Below are positions 9,968 through 21,798 of a stretch of 57,371 nt of DNA, piece by piece. Under the pieces are notes generated by a model. It had not been told where the DNA came from, searched no databases, and saw only the letters and a list, made by a program, of their open reading frames with translations. Position 1 is the stretch's first letter; each line of letters begins with the position of its first letter. This DNA comes from Perkinsus chesapeaki (Eukaryota > Perkinsozoa > Perkinsida > Perkinsidae). A program made the translations under genes and the position numbers. Location: contig JAAPAO010000177.1 in assembly GCA_013115145.1 (NCBI GenBank), positions 1 through 57,371 on the forward strand, written 5' to 3'.

Positions 9968-11952
9968 ATGCGTACTGGTCTATCTAAAGTCGTACAGATT
10001 GTCGCTCAAAGAGTCGGCCAATCACAAGCTACCTTTACGGCCGACAGAGCCCTCGCCAACTGGTTCGGCCGCCTTCTTGGTAAATACTGGCAGCGCAAAT
10101 ACAAATGTAAGTTATACTGAATCTTCGTTTGAATCCTTAGCACTCGACCTCTTCACTGCTATATGTGCTTCCCCATCTGTTGGCGGAGAAGTCAAATCCC
10201 GGACGCTTACTTCGTCCCTTCCACAGACTCTATGGCACTGAGAATTGTATCTTCGGAAATGTGGATTCTAGTGGCAAATATCACCTTGCTAGTTGACGGT
10301 CTTGTCTTCTTCAGTTGACCTCAAGAAGGTTCAAGTATCCCCCTCGTGCACAGCTCACGTGCTCACCCACATGGACGCACATTACGCCCCCGATCCCTCT
10401 CGATGGTTGATGTTCCTCCATGGTGGTGGATTCTGCATGCTTGACCCTCGCTACTACTACGGTATAGCGGCACATATGGCAAGGGACAGTTACTGCCAAG
10501 GAGTGGTCATTCCTGACTTCAGGCTCTCCCCTGAATTCGGGTAGGTCCCGCTTCGCTCCGCTAGCCGGACCTGCGGCCATTTCTTCAGGTTTCCCGCTCA
10601 GCTGGAGGACTGTGAAAGCACTTATGAGTGGCTCAGGAAGGATCAGAAGGCGAAGAAGGTTGCGGTAAGCTAATCTGTTGCACTTGTGTGCGCCGTTATT
10701 ACCATTTACCTGTGGGAAGATTCTGCTATTATTTCTAGCATCTCTGAAAATCCCTTTTAATATTTTCCAAAGAGCTTCGCGTGGCAGTATCTTTGTGCCA
10801 GAACTTGGAATGGCCAATCCAATCCTGCCATCCCAGCAAGTCTTTCTTTCATTTCGGATGGCTGAATTGTGTCCATCCAGCTTGCCTTTTGGCGTGGCAC
10901 ACATTTTTGCGCGGTTTTCGCTGTAAGTTTGATGGACGCGTCTTTCTTTCAGATTGCCGGCGATTCTTCTGGTGGTAATCTTGCAGCCGCACTCACTCTC
11001 AAGGAAAAAGATACCCCTCCTGAAGTGAGTTGCCCACAACAGCGGAGCGAAGCAATTCATGTTTCGCTGCTTTAGGCTGTTGCATTGCTCTCTCCTTTCT
11101 TGGATATGACAATCAGTGGCGAGACTTATGACCTCAATGCAGCAACTGACCGTCTGGTTTCAAAAACCAATGCCTCGCGTGCTGCCGAAATGTAGGCAAC
11201 GTCACTCGCCACGGAATTCCCAATTCCGACGTGATCAGGTATGTCGCGGGCAAGTTCGATCCTATCCCAACTGACGAGGTGAGTTAACGCGGACAAGTTT
11301 CCTGCGCCCCACGAAATTGGCTTGTAGTTGAAGGAGAAGGTCCAGAACCCACTGGTGTCGCCGTTGCTGGCTGATAATCTTCCTGAGGTTTTCAAGTCTA
11401 CCAAACTCCTCATCCACGCAAGTAGGGTATTTGCTGCTTCGCTCCACCGTTAATATTTGCCCAGGCTTGAGCGAGGCGCTTCTTTGTGATTCGGTTAACT
11501 TCTACGAGAAGGTCAGCGGTGATACTCTCCCGCCCCTGTCGGAGCTTGTGAAGAAGCAAGAGTATTCGAGGCATGAGAAGGATGGCCGTGTGCTCGAGCT
11601 GTTCCCCAACGAGCCTCATGCTTTTGAAGTGAGCGACGTCAGGTTCAATTGGTATGAGAATAGGACATTATGAAAAGGCTATTATAGCTCATTTGATAGC
11701 TGCTTGACTTTGATAATATTCCTTCATATCTTAGTATGCATTTGCTTTGATAAGATTGAGATTTGTGAACTCCCTTCTTATTTTCAGGCCTACGTTCCCA
11801 AGAAGCATTTGAGCGAGTTCGCTGTCCAATCTGTTGCAAGATTCCTCGACAACAGCCTCAGTGAAAAGGACACCACTGAACAGTCCATTTATCGTACCGG
11901 TTTCGGAACCAATGGCGACCGTGATGACACGTCGTCCCTCTCAGCATGCTAA
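9968..11952 (+). CDS. HSL-type alpha/beta hydrolase, soluble copy (363 aa, 9 exons)
   Basis: This paralog of the gene at 6414 is in the same orientation. Exons: 9968-10106, 10315-10540, 10589-10664, 10953-11024, 11076-11191, 11239-11278, 11328-11421, 11465-11628 and 11788-11952. They sum to 1092 nt with phases consistent. Motifs are HGGGF (82-86), GDSSGG (Ser152), the acidic residue in SEALL (Glu258) and PHAF (His306). There is no hydrophobic N-terminus, so it is probably cytosolic. Exons of 116 and 94 nt are identical in length to those of the paralog, which helps prove both models. Intron 3 (10665-10952) is absent from the paralog. Four introns are only 43-51 nt, and three of those carry the GCTTCGCTCC motif or its complement. 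The C-terminus extends about 30 residues past the fold, rich in Ser, Thr and Asp. Confidence 0.93.
10550..10561 (+). repeat. GCWTCGCTCCGC motif in hydrolase-2 intron 2
   Basis: Exact GCTTCGCTCCGC, 9 nt inside the 48-nt intron 10541-10588. Confidence 0.75.
11042..11053 (-). repeat. GCWTCGCTCCGC motif in hydrolase-2 intron 4
   Basis: Exact match on the minus strand, 17 nt inside the 51-nt intron 11025-11075. A partial inverted copy, GTTTCGCTGCT, follows and could fold with it across the intron. Confidence 0.75.
11436..11445 (+). repeat. Ten-base core GCTTCGCTCC in hydrolase-2 intron 7
   Basis: It is followed by ACC rather than GCC, 14 nt inside the 43-nt intron 11422-11464. Confidence 0.6.
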
Positions 11953-12388
11953 TTGCTTTCCTGCAGACTCTTCCGTGCATAACGGAAGTGCTGCGGTTTC
12001 CCTAGGCCAAGCCAGCCCCGTACAGGATGACTGGCGGCCATTCATGAAGGCATTGCTAAGGAAACTCATCCATTCATTAAATTTACGACTATTGTATTTG
12101 GCGGCGGAGCGAAGCAGCCTCTCGTTTGCCAATTTTGTCTAGATACTCCACTTAAGTTTCTGATGAATACCGTTTAGCATTCCGTAAAGTCTGCTGTGTT
12201 CCATATGCGAGGTTGTTTTGAGTTTTACTAGTTAACGCAACATATAGGATGAAAAGCGACATTAACGGGAGGAGTAAAAACGAGTTATCATACTACAAAC
12301 GAATATATATTGAAGAGGGCGTCCTCATACAAACTATGGCATGTTGCCGAAAAATCGGTATGATATTGTTGCACGCATGCACATCTAC
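11953..12388. other. Convergent 3' spacer
   Basis: It lies between the stops of hydrolase 2 (plus) and the coiled-coil gene (minus). It holds one exact copy of the GCTTCGCTCCGC motif (12104-12115, minus strand). No gene or clear terminator was seen. Confidence 0.5.
12104..12115 (-). repeat. GCWTCGCTCCGC motif downstream of hydrolase 2
   Basis: Exact copy on the minus strand, about 150 nt past the hydrolase-2 stop. Its context GGCGGCGGAGC extends the match toward the ferlin-intron copy. Confidence 0.7.
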
Positions 12389-14913
12389 TTAATTACTGTA
12401 CTGCGGAGACCAACAAGAGTTCGCTGTGAGCGAGTTCGACGGGCTATCGGTGTGGCCTCGGCAATTGCGGTAACTGCTTGAGCTCTTGTGGAGCGGGTTG
12501 GCCTCTTCCTCGGCGGTGACTGGCCTTCTGGAATGAATTTCTGCAAGATAAACGACTTCTACGGAATTTTCGACACTTCTTACTGCGGGCAAATTCTGCC
12601 GTTGTGAAGTGCCCCGTGGACGAGCACGCTTCTGAACGGGAAGTCTAGAGCAGTCTTTTGAGTAGCCCACCTTCGGCTCCGGAGATGATCGCTTCGTTGT
12701 TGCTGGTGGCTGCTGCTGCTGCCTTGTTGTTCTGGTTGTACGAGCTGTACCAGTGGCCCACGGCTGAGCTCTAGTTGAAGCCCTAGTTGCAGTTGTCCGG
12801 GAGGCTGTGCCACCTGGGGCCCGTCCTGGCACAGGTAAAACTATCACGGGTATTTTCCCACGGCGGTAGTGGATGATATATGGCAAGTAAATCGCTAAGA
12901 ATCAGTACAACAATCCATCAGATGCCATCCATATAAAGAATCAGATACAATCATTTTGGACAAGCCCCCGAGGAGGAACGTGGTTTGAAAATAGGTAATA
13001 ACATCTTAGTAAGGTACTCTTCTATCTATCAGGTTCTAACTCGCCTTTTCAATCATCATACCGTGCATTATAATAAAACACACTACAGCTGCTTCATTAT
13101 AAGGTACACAGTCGAAGCCATGACAAGAACACAGGCTACCCGCTTACTGGCCGCCCCCGCCGACGCTGTTGTTGCTTGAATTCTGCCTGCTGTTGCAGCT
13201 TTTCTGGGAGCTTCCTGTGGTGGCTGAGCCACTGTAGTGTCCAGTGAGCTGCGGCCATCAGTCAGGAGGCTCTCCCCAAATGCTATGGAATCCAACACTA
13301 ACCAATACGTGTACGGCATGACGAGGAGAATGGCTCACGCGAGCTGCTGTTGAGTGGAACTGCGTTGGTGATCCGTGTGCTGACTTCTGGATCTGGCTGG
13401 GAACCGAGAGACCCTTTGGCGCCGCCTTCCCGAAGGCTTTCTATTTCCTGTTGCAACTTGCCTATACGTAGCTCTGAACAGGAGAAGTACTGTAACGCTC
13501 TATATTATAAATGATAACTGTTAACAATTTTGGTTGAGTGCGTGATGATAGTGTAGTCCTAATAATGACTCCCAGCAAAAATAAGAGAAATGGAGCTACA
13601 TGGTCGATTGCCCACCTGCATCAGACAACTTCTGTTGTAGAACAGCTCTCTCCTTCCTGCCTTCCTCAACCTCCTTAACACTCCTCTCAAGTTCCTCTCG
13701 TAATTTAATTGCCTCATTACGTGCCTGCCCCGAGAATCGAACCTGCGACCTTCGACTCATCATCTTACAGCAGCCAGTTGCTTCTCCATTTTTGACCTCT
13801 CCTTCAGCGTCTCCTGCCGGCGCTCCTCCAACAATTTCTGAAACTGACAGGGCCACCGTTTCTACTATTAATCCAACTCGGATGACCTCCTTAGTGCTTT
13901 CTTCATTTTCCTGTTTGACCTTCGCCAGCCTGGCCTGTCACCACCAGCGCTACCTCCCAACCCCCCCTTCCACGGTGACTCACTGTAAGAGCACGGCGCT
14001 GCGTTTCATACTGTGACGTTGCAGCCTCTAGCTTTTTGCTCGCTTCCTTTTTCTCATCTTCTCGAGACTTCCTCTCCTCCTCCAGCTGAAACTCCTTGTA
14101 AAAAAATCGACGAAATTTCCGTTTTTCGTTTTTTCCACTTTACTTTCCGCTGCGACGTTGTAATACCAAACACAAACGACGTGAACAAAGGTGATGAGTT
14201 AATGTAAAATAACATGCCTATGGGATAGGGATCGAAGCTATGTCGATTGTTAGCGTAGCAGGTAGTAAGATACGGCATGTGCTGCTGGGGCTGTAGATTA
14301 GATGTTAATCGACAGATGACGTTCTCTAGGCCTGCGGCGAAGTCCCTTTGTTTGGAGGGGGTCTCCTCGCCAGAGGTTTATCTACCCTCACGGGAATGCG
14401 TTCCTCGAGTTGAAGAGTGTCCCTTATGCGAGAATGTGAAAGTTTTTGAGACTCTCAAAAACTTACACTCAAATTGAGAGCTTGCCTGTTACGTAATTAA
14501 AAAAACATCAGATCGATTGCTACCCTGAAGCTCCAATGTTCCGGTATGGCTCTCTACTCTCCGCGCCTCGCCAACCCCCCAAAAGACTACTTTTTTCTTT
14601 GCTTCATCCGCAACTTTCGTAGCAGCTTCCAAACGGCGTTCAGCATCCCGAGATGTCGAATAGACCAGCGGGGCAAGGATGCGTATTCTAAAGCCGAGGC
14701 TATCAATCTCGCAGAGGATCTATCCCCGGTAGTACTTCTTTTTAAATGAATCCCTCAGTGCATGAGCCGCCTCCTGCTGCACTGCTGCCGCCTGTTGGAA
14801 TGCCTTCAACACACCCCTCTGGTCTGACACAAATGCACACTAATGGCATGTCGGACTTCACAGAGACAATTACTGTCGGCCAGTTTAGTGTTGGTTGAAG
14901 GAAGAGCGGCCAT
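12389..14913 (-). CDS. Coiled-coil protein with Ser/Thr/Gln-rich tail (422 aa, 10 exons)
   Basis: The family is not recognised. Exons in transcript order: 14913-14874, 14823-14736, 14687-14591, 14094-13984, 13934-13887, 13837-13769, 13724-13616, 13473-13339, 13282-13148 and 12825-12389. They sum to 1269 nt with every phase matched; the start ATG opens MAALPSTNTK. Residues from about 15 to 215 are almost pure Glu/Lys/Arg/Ala heptads, for example QLEEERKSREDEKKEASKKL and LREELERSVKEVEEGRKE, predicting a long rod. The last 145 residues are a low-complexity tail with a TTRTTRQQQQPP stretch and basic patches. Such rods serve in cytoskeletal, basal-body or vesicle-tethering roles, but nothing here decides which. 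Several introns are 44-50 nt. It runs tail-to-tail with hydrolase 2. Confidence 0.82.
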
Positions 14914-17482
14914 GTTGAGCGGATAAATGAAATGAGGAAAGTCTATTTTTCGGAATATCCATCCCAAATATCTTCATCTATTTTGTTCCTACATCCTCAA
15001 AAAAATCAACACGATTTCCCGAGATTCTACAGTACAGATATTAGCCAAAAAAGTATCCCGCGTTTTTCCATGCATTCTAGGGTACACCATTGATGCTGAT
15101 GATGATAGCTGACGGGGGGATAACGCGGTAATCACGTACCATAACAACACAAGTACAAATCATGCAAAGATCAATATCTCGTCATGGTGGCCTAGAGCAA
15201 GTGCCAATATGTATACATACTAAAGACTACATAACCTACCAAGGAAACGAGCTTTCCAACATTTTCCAGGAAAATTTTTCCTGGCCCAGTGCCTCCCCCA
15301 CTCCACAATTTGATAAATATACCGATAACGACGATTGAGCAATAAACTGTTCCATAAGAATTCCCAATTACTGTATATAGCGTCTTCTCCTTTCTAATAC
15401 AAGCAAGTTAGGGGACCCCTTGTAGCAGAAGATGTGAATAATTGACTGCAACTGAACTCTACGATACCTTCAGTGTATTGAATGACAGCTGTGATGTTGC
15501 AGTGGCATGGTAAATGGTAAGGACGACAATAAATTACAAGTCTACCAGACTGGTGGGTGATAGTATCGACGGCCGGATGCACTTAGTCTCAGACTGCTGC
15601 TCACGACAGAGGAACGTGAACCGATGTTACTGGCGGAATGATGGCTAACAAAAGCAGAATATAGTGACTGCTGATGCATACAGTTTCCCACGAGATCACC
15701 CAGTGTATTTCAATGTGGATGTCAGAAAAATGGGGAAAATTCCGCTCGCTTTTTCAAGCGGTTCGGTGAGCTTTTGGCGAGGGAATTTCAAGGATCAAGC
15801 ATGTTGGAGACAGAGTAATTGTGCAACATTATTTTCAACGATATGCGACTACCAAATAAAAAAAATATCTTCCTATCGAGGAAGAACATATGTGGAGTGA
15901 GTGTCGAAATCCATGCTTTTCTTCATTCCATGCCTGGTGAGTTGATTCATAACCGACCCATTGACCACATAAAAATAGATTACGAGAAGCATTAACAAAA
16001 TAATCCTTTTCCCGATTTTTCAATAAGCATTGACTTTTTCATATCCCATAAGGATAAAATATTTGCGGCAGTTTGAGATGTCATTCCCTTTTATGCTTAC
16101 GGATAAACTTCAGATACCCCCGCGGGGTAGTCGAGGCATGAGGACGTCACCGATCGGACCACAGACACACAATCATCATCTAAGCAGCTCTTCACATCAC
16201 TCCTAAAAGTATCTTTACTGCACGGTAGATCTGTTTGGTCTCACTGTTGAGTAGATGACGCTCTTGCGTGGCTGCCAGTTTTCGAAGTTGTTTGCCCTCC
16301 CAGAAGACTGCTGGCGGAGCGCTGTAACACTCCGCTGCATTTATCAACGGGGAGAGATGTAGCCGATCTGCTGGGAACTCACGTTCGTAGTATAAAAATT
16401 CCTACTTAGTCGAGGTGAGGGTCCTCTGTGGGAGATCGAACGAGCAAGTAGTTTCGGACGGCTGTCTTTGCCGTAAACCTGGGAGGACTTGGCGCCTAAA
16501 GTCCGCCCGATTCTGTCCCCGTCTGGTGGGATAGTAGCAACTGAAACGTTCCATACTTCCCAGAACATTCGCGTTAAAGCCACCTCATCATTCTTTCTTC
16601 ACTCCTTTCGAGACTGCCTAGATTGCTCGGCAGACAACCGTCCTGGGAAGCCCAGCCGGGCGTTGTACCGAACTCTCGCGCGCTCCTGAGGGGAAATATA
16701 ATGCGCAAGGTAGAAGGATGCATTAACTAACCGTAATGAGTTGATGGTTTATGTTACAAAAGTAAATTTGCTTTAAGTGATCAACTCGGAATGAAAATCA
16801 AGCGAAGTTGCAAAAAACTACTTAGAAAAGAAAGTCCCAAAGAACGTGTAATTCGCCTACTAGATGAAACTATTATGCTGATGGTTGTATAGATGGTATT
16901 AAAAGATTCTTTTACCGACCTTCCTCGTGTCACAGTATCTAAATATGGTATCCTTCGTAGTGCGTATTTGAAATCTCGTGCTATTGCTTCTTTAAACGCT
17001 GCATCTGTTAAAGACATTTAAGAGGCAATTCTACACAGTGCGTAATGAGTATCTTTTATTAGCTTCAGACATAAGGCTACAGATTGACTTCAACCCCTGG
17101 GGTCAGTCCTATCATTGAATTGTTAAACCATCATTAGCTCATTACGGAAATTGAATCAGAAAGTTGGCTACAGGTTTCGACATCTGTTCGCCGGATCCAG
17201 TGGCGATTCAGGCCTATCATTGAGTCGAAGAACGACGTTAACATCATTTTCATCAATATTCATACATTAATATAGATTATAACAGCAAATCGATTGCCTT
17301 CATAGCGAGCACACAAATATCTGCACGCATGCGCAAGAATGGCGAAGGATCGATCCCGGGCAGGGAGTTTTTTCCGCCATTTTACTCTCGCTCGCCCATG
17401 TAATCGATTTCAAAGTGAATCTTGAGCACTCGATAACGTTACGATCACTGCTCCCCTTAGCGTCTTGAGTTTCCTCAAAACA
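14914..17482. other. 2.6-kb stretch without a recognised gene
   Basis: Short ORFs exist (15664-15900 plus; 16791-17021 plus with one internal TAG), but none resembles a family or joins by splicing. The part around 16780-17030 has AT-rich, codon-like texture and could be a decayed gene. The promoters of the coiled-coil gene (left end) and of the Myb/SANT gene (right end) must lie here. Confidence 0.4.
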
Positions 17483-18510
17483 ATGGCAGATCAGATCATT
17501 GTGGAAGACTCTGTTGCACCTATCGATCATGCTGTTATATCTGAGCTAGCTGCTACCCAACAGGGGGGCTACCCTCAAGGGTTGGCCAATCCTGTGACGC
17601 CTCAGTCGGCGAGGGGCATTAAAAGGAAGAGTGGTGTTAGTGGTGGAGAAAGAGGCACGCATGGTAACCACGAAAGCTGTTTTTCTCTGCCTTGAGCGTC
17701 TTAGAAATCTCACCAGCTCAAATTTCCCGCAGCCGTTTCACATTTTCTGTCGACGTATCTTGCACGGTCCCGCCTTGGATAGCCCTCAAGGAGATCGAAC
17801 ACTAGCTCATAGCTAAGAATTAAAAAACTCTGGACGCGGCAATGGGGGCAATGCGGAAGATTCTTTTGGAGAGGAGCCTTTTATGATCAGGTGGATTCAA
17901 ACCTAAGTCTCACTTTACAGAAAGTGAAAACGTTATGTTGGTCGAACTAATCATTCGGAACCGATCAGTCTTGAAGAGCAGGCGACCCGAGGCCCAAGGT
18001 AACAGTTATACCAAAGTCGATTGCTGAGTGTTGCCGATGCCAGTTGAGAGAGCTAATGCCTTCGATGAGTTCACGCGTGCACTTAACGAAATGAATCCTA
18101 GTTCGCCGAAGACAGTTCTGCAAGTCCGCAAGAAAATGGACAATTTGGTGTCGAGAGTTAAGAAGTTGATCGAAGAACACCGTGAAGTTGGTTACGTTAA
18201 AAATAAGATACCAGTGTATCTCATTAACCTCGCAAACGAGTTCATTCTCTGGAGCCCTCCGGGCGAAGAAGTCGCCAGCGGTCACATTGTCCCCTCTGGT
18301 GTACATGATGATTTCGCGAGCACTGCGTCTTCTGCCGCTGGCTTCTCCCACGCATTGCATGCCTCCTCGGGGCCGATACAGACTCGAGAGGGTATGTTAC
18401 GTAAGAGGAAGCTCGAGCTCGAGTGTGAGCTGCTATTGGAGCAAATTAAGAAGGTGAAGGCCGAGAACGAGTTCACAGAGGCGAGATTTGGTGGTGTTGG
18501 AGTGTTGTGA
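17483..18510 (+). CDS. Myb/SANT-like DNA-binding protein (241 aa, 3 exons)
   Basis: Exons 17483-17663, 17921-17998 and 18044-18510 sum to 726 nt; both introns are phase 1. After a 60-residue polar leader, the sequence carries a trihelical Myb/SANT-like pattern: ENVMLVELIIRNRSVLKSRR, then NAFDEFTRALNEM, then QVRKKMDNLVSRVKKL. This is the layout of Myb/SANT-like domains found in transcription factors and in the accessory proteins of Harbinger-type transposons. The C-terminus forms a basic-acidic coiled coil (RKRKLELECELLLEQIKKVK), probably for dimerisation. No transposase lies next to it, so a host regulator is as likely as a domesticated transposon protein. The second intron is only 45 nt. Confidence 0.75.
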
Positions 18511-18651
18511 AGTGAAGCTGATGTGTAGAGTATTAAATAATATTATTATTGCATTTTCGAACGTTGGTAAACCTGTAGCACTTTTGATAGAAAAACTGTA
18601 TTGCGTTAAGCCACAGTGGGGGATATCTTAGGTAGATGCGTGCTTCAATGT

Positions 18652-18929
18652 ATGGAGCTGCCCACTAAGAACGTACGAATTCCGGGTCGCTTGGCACGTG
18701 TTGGAGGACGAACAGAAGGGAGCGAATGGAGGGTGTATACCGTTCCCGATTTGCGAACTTGGAACCGTCCGACGAACTTCCGTAAAGTATGAAAACTGTT
18801 ATTCTGACACCTCTAGCTGCACTGTTTCAGGTTATAAGGACATCAATGGGCGTGCAGGTTAATGAGCGAGATTTTCCTCCTTTAACTTCGCCGAATGAGG
18901 CGATGATAAGCAGTGCGATAAAGAAGTAG
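18652..18929 (+). CDS. Small hypothetical protein (77 aa, 2 exons)
   Basis: Exon 1 (18652-18786, 45 codons) joins exon 2 (18831-18929) across a 44-nt GT..AG intron with phase 0 on both sides. The product is basic, opens MELPTKNVRIPGRLARVGG and has ERDFPPLTSP near the end. No family is recognised. It follows the Myb/SANT gene on the same strand by 141 nt, so it could be a separate small gene or a second ORF of a mobile element. Confidence 0.35.
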
Positions 18930-19065
18930 GCCTTGTAGAGTATCTACTCGCTTTTGAGGCTTTGGATGTAATTTATGTGGAATCTTGAAAAGTGTGAAAA
19001 TGCCAAGTGCAGAAAACACGTAGCGGCTTGTCCTGGAATTTAAAGTGTTATGAAATATATGCTAG

Positions 19066-19278
19066 ATGGATCTCCTCTTCAGATTAGAATACAGAGTTGA
19101 TGCGTTTGATGATCGGCTCGCTCTCCTCGAGAATGAGATCATCCCACCCACACAGGATAGTAGCATGCCACCAATGCCGTTTGTTAGCAGTGGTCGTGCT
19201 GGCATAATCAGCAAGGCCTCTATTCGAGGACACATTGTCAAATTCGCAAAGTCAGAATCTCCTTTACCAACACCATGA
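19066..19278 (+). CDS. Hypothetical 70-aa ORF
   Basis: It starts at ATG and opens with a helical, leucine-rich segment (MDLLFRLEYRVDAFDDRLAL), followed by a Pro/Met-rich stretch. It has no known motif and no splice partner that I could prove. It could equally be part of a longer gene covering 18652-19278. Confidence 0.25.
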   Translation: MDLLFRLEYRVDAFDDRLALLENEIIPPTQDSSMPPMPFVSSGRAGIISKASIRGHIVKFAKSESPLPTP

Positions 19279-20265
19279 TCACATTGCATAATAATAAGGT
19301 TGTTGTGTTGCAGCTTGTAGTAGCAATGCTTGAGTTATTCAGCTTGAACACACGTTGCCCGCTGCCTCAGCTGAATGCACTCTTTAATGCAAAGGGATGC
19401 GACAATCGATTCGGAAAAGCTTTCCTCAAGGATTGCCAACAGATGTAGCCGACAACAAGCGCATTATCCAACAGGTTTTGAAGGGGTCGTGGATGAAACT
19501 ATGGACCATGGCTTCGATTACTTGGTTCAACTCAAACACTACTCATTCGGCAGGATGTGTGAGCAAGCTCCAAGAGCACTAGAAATCATAAAGCTTCGCA
19601 AATAATAGACAATTAGTCAGCAAGGAAACGGTCACATACCGTGCAGCCAATCTAGTAATGTTGAAGTTCAACGACTACTGTGGTGAAGATAAAGTCTGAT
19701 AACGAACCACAGTGGTCAAAACCCCAACACTCACTTTATTAATGTAATCATACCTGCAGGTAACCCTTATCTCCAATCACATCCGTGACAGATTTACAAA
19801 TCGATCAGATGGGCGAGCGCTAGTCAGATTTCTTCGGTGTAGACGTACTGCCGTTGTCACAGTCGTTACGTCATTGCGATATAAGTATAGAGGCTCATTA
19901 TGACGTACCTCCCGCTTTGGAAGCTTTGTTGTTTATTGCCTTCTGCTGATCGTATAATTTGAGCTTGTTTTAAACCACATTCGGAATAGTTCAAGATGGA
20001 GACGGTCAGTGGGGTTGGTGCTTCACGTTTGTGTCGAGTTGTCTTCGGCAATAGAATGCATCGTTTGGTGCGTATTATGTTTGGTTGATGAATAGCCTTA
20101 CTTTGTATATGAAGGTCTATGTGTAAAGGGGTTTGGAAAGCATTCTCAGGAGGAATCTTAGGTTGAAGGGCGTAAGATACAGAATAGGTCAATAGATATT
20201 CTCTTGTAGTGTCTTTGCTTTCTGCTGCTACATTCTTTTATCCTGCCTTCGCTACTCTCACGGGA

Positions 20266-20584
20266 ATGTCGGTTATCATCCGTATCGTATTCCTAACCCT
20301 TCTGATGGTGACCTCTATCTTTGCTGCTAAGGACGTTCCCAATGAGTTGGAGGAACTTGTCTCCTCTCTAAGAGCTAGGCAGGCGTCCAAGTACACTTCC
20401 AGACGTAACGGAAGCGCTGACGTTGTCAACAAGGGCGGTCGCTCTAGTGGTGCCAGCAAGAGCCAGGGCAATGTCAAGGATGGTAAGCCTTCTTCCCTTT
20501 TGTCTTCAACCTTCACGCTGTTGTTTAGGCCTATCGGAGATCCTAAGTGTATTGGACAGAGTGGTTGCAGGTCGCAGTGATTAA
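20266..20584 (+). CDS. Array gene A: small secreted protein (90 aa, 2 exons)
   Basis: Exons 20266-20482 and 20529-20584 are joined across a 46-nt phase-1 intron. An N-terminal signal peptide (about residues 1-20, ending SIFAA) is followed by NELEELVSSLRARQASKY, then a Ser/Gly/Lys-rich linker with a dibasic RR. The short second exon reads GLSEILSVLDRVVAGRSD. It is closest to gene B in the middle block (EELVxSLxARQAxKY). The protein should be secreted; no catalytic motif is present. The family is not known to me, and the call as a family rests on the shared architecture of genes A-F. Confidence 0.75.
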
Positions 20585-21798
20585 CTAAAGCCTGTGTTGT
20601 TATTATTACTATTGGCTACGTGGCTATTATTCAAGGAGCATATGGAAGTTATCTTCTACTAACTTTTTGACTACTAATATCAACTATTGCTACCATCTGT
20701 TCTTATTATTCTGATACACGTTATTACTACCCCCAAATACCCCAGTGGTGATTGTCAAAGTCGCCGTGTCAGTGTTGAAGGCATTCTTCTCGATGTGTTG
20801 TTTGATATTTTTAACCATAAGGATGGTTTGAAATAGCGATTCATCATCGACAGTGGTTCACAAAAGAGAGTATTGTATAAGCTTTAATTCATTTGTCTAG
20901 GTTGTGAAGGCGGAGACGTTTATTGAGCTCATAGTAGTTCTGCGGTGATTGTGAGGATTTCTGGTACGTCTTTGTTAATACTGTCATTAGCAACGTCGTC
21001 GTCGACCTCCCCCTGTAATGTGTAAATCTCTTACTACTACTCCTACCACTAATACTACCGTTGCTGCTGCTGGTGTACTCGTCTTGTCTGCTGATCTTTG
21101 GCTTATTCTCCATTCTATTGCTGAGGGTCCAGAGTACTACTACATCATTCCAACTACTACAGTGTATGCTGATCATGATCATCATTATTATTATGACTTT
21201 TTTACCACTCCTTTAATAAAGTGCGATTTCCTAATGTGAAATTACAAAGAAAGCACTGAAGTAGCGGCCGTTCCAGTATCCACAAGTCTTCGACTTGGTC
21301 CCCATATAGTCACCATTGCTGCCGCCACCGCCGTGATCACGAAGGTTTGTTGTTCTTCTCGTAGTTGCTTTTATGGTTTGTTAGTATCCCTTTGTAGATG
21401 AAGAGTTCAAATGCTAACTCGAAGTAGGAAGTAGAAAACATGGTTTGTTAGTCTATGGCCATATGGCGACAGTATCAGGAAGAATATCTAACTTCACTTT
21501 GGGAATATAATCACAACATTGTTGTGTTTGGGTATTGGTGTTGTTTTTTATTATGCGTATTATTAACTTTCGTTTCGTTTTCCCGCATGGTCGTCTTGGG
21601 GTTGGCTGGAAATTAAGTGCTCTCCAAGAGTCCTAGAGTACCTCTTTTGGTGACTTAGGTTTAATTGGCAGATTCCAGGCTGAGCTAGATACCTTACGTT
21701 GACTGATAGAGTTAGATCCAAAATGGCTAAAATTAGACGTAATTTGTATCATGCACGCTTCAACTCAGGATATTTGCTCTCCATAATTGTCTTCTCTT
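20585..21798. other. Spacer between array genes A and B
   Basis: Simple-sequence-like TAC/ACT tracts occur around 21030-21190, and there is a 73-residue frame at 21018-21239 with biased Thr/Tyr content that looks like translated repeat. No family member was found. Confidence 0.45.

Larger units (their letters stand above)
18511..20265. other. Stretch with weak ORFs before the secreted-protein array
   Basis: It holds the two-exon candidate at 18652-18929 and an ORF at 19066-19278. A further frame at 19375-19605 has no support. The array's first promoter presumably lies at the right end. Confidence 0.4.

Noticed and set aside
10311-11060. 249-residue minus-strand frame over hydrolase 2
   Set aside because: Shadow of real plus-strand exons with matching splice sites.
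11192-11238. Apparent frameshift in hydrolase 2 after RAAEM
   Set aside because: A 47-nt phase-2 intron at the same place as in the paralog explains it.
16791-17021. Plus-strand frame with a single internal TAG and codon-like texture
   Set aside because: No family match, no splice join, and the stop remains; not enough to call a gene.
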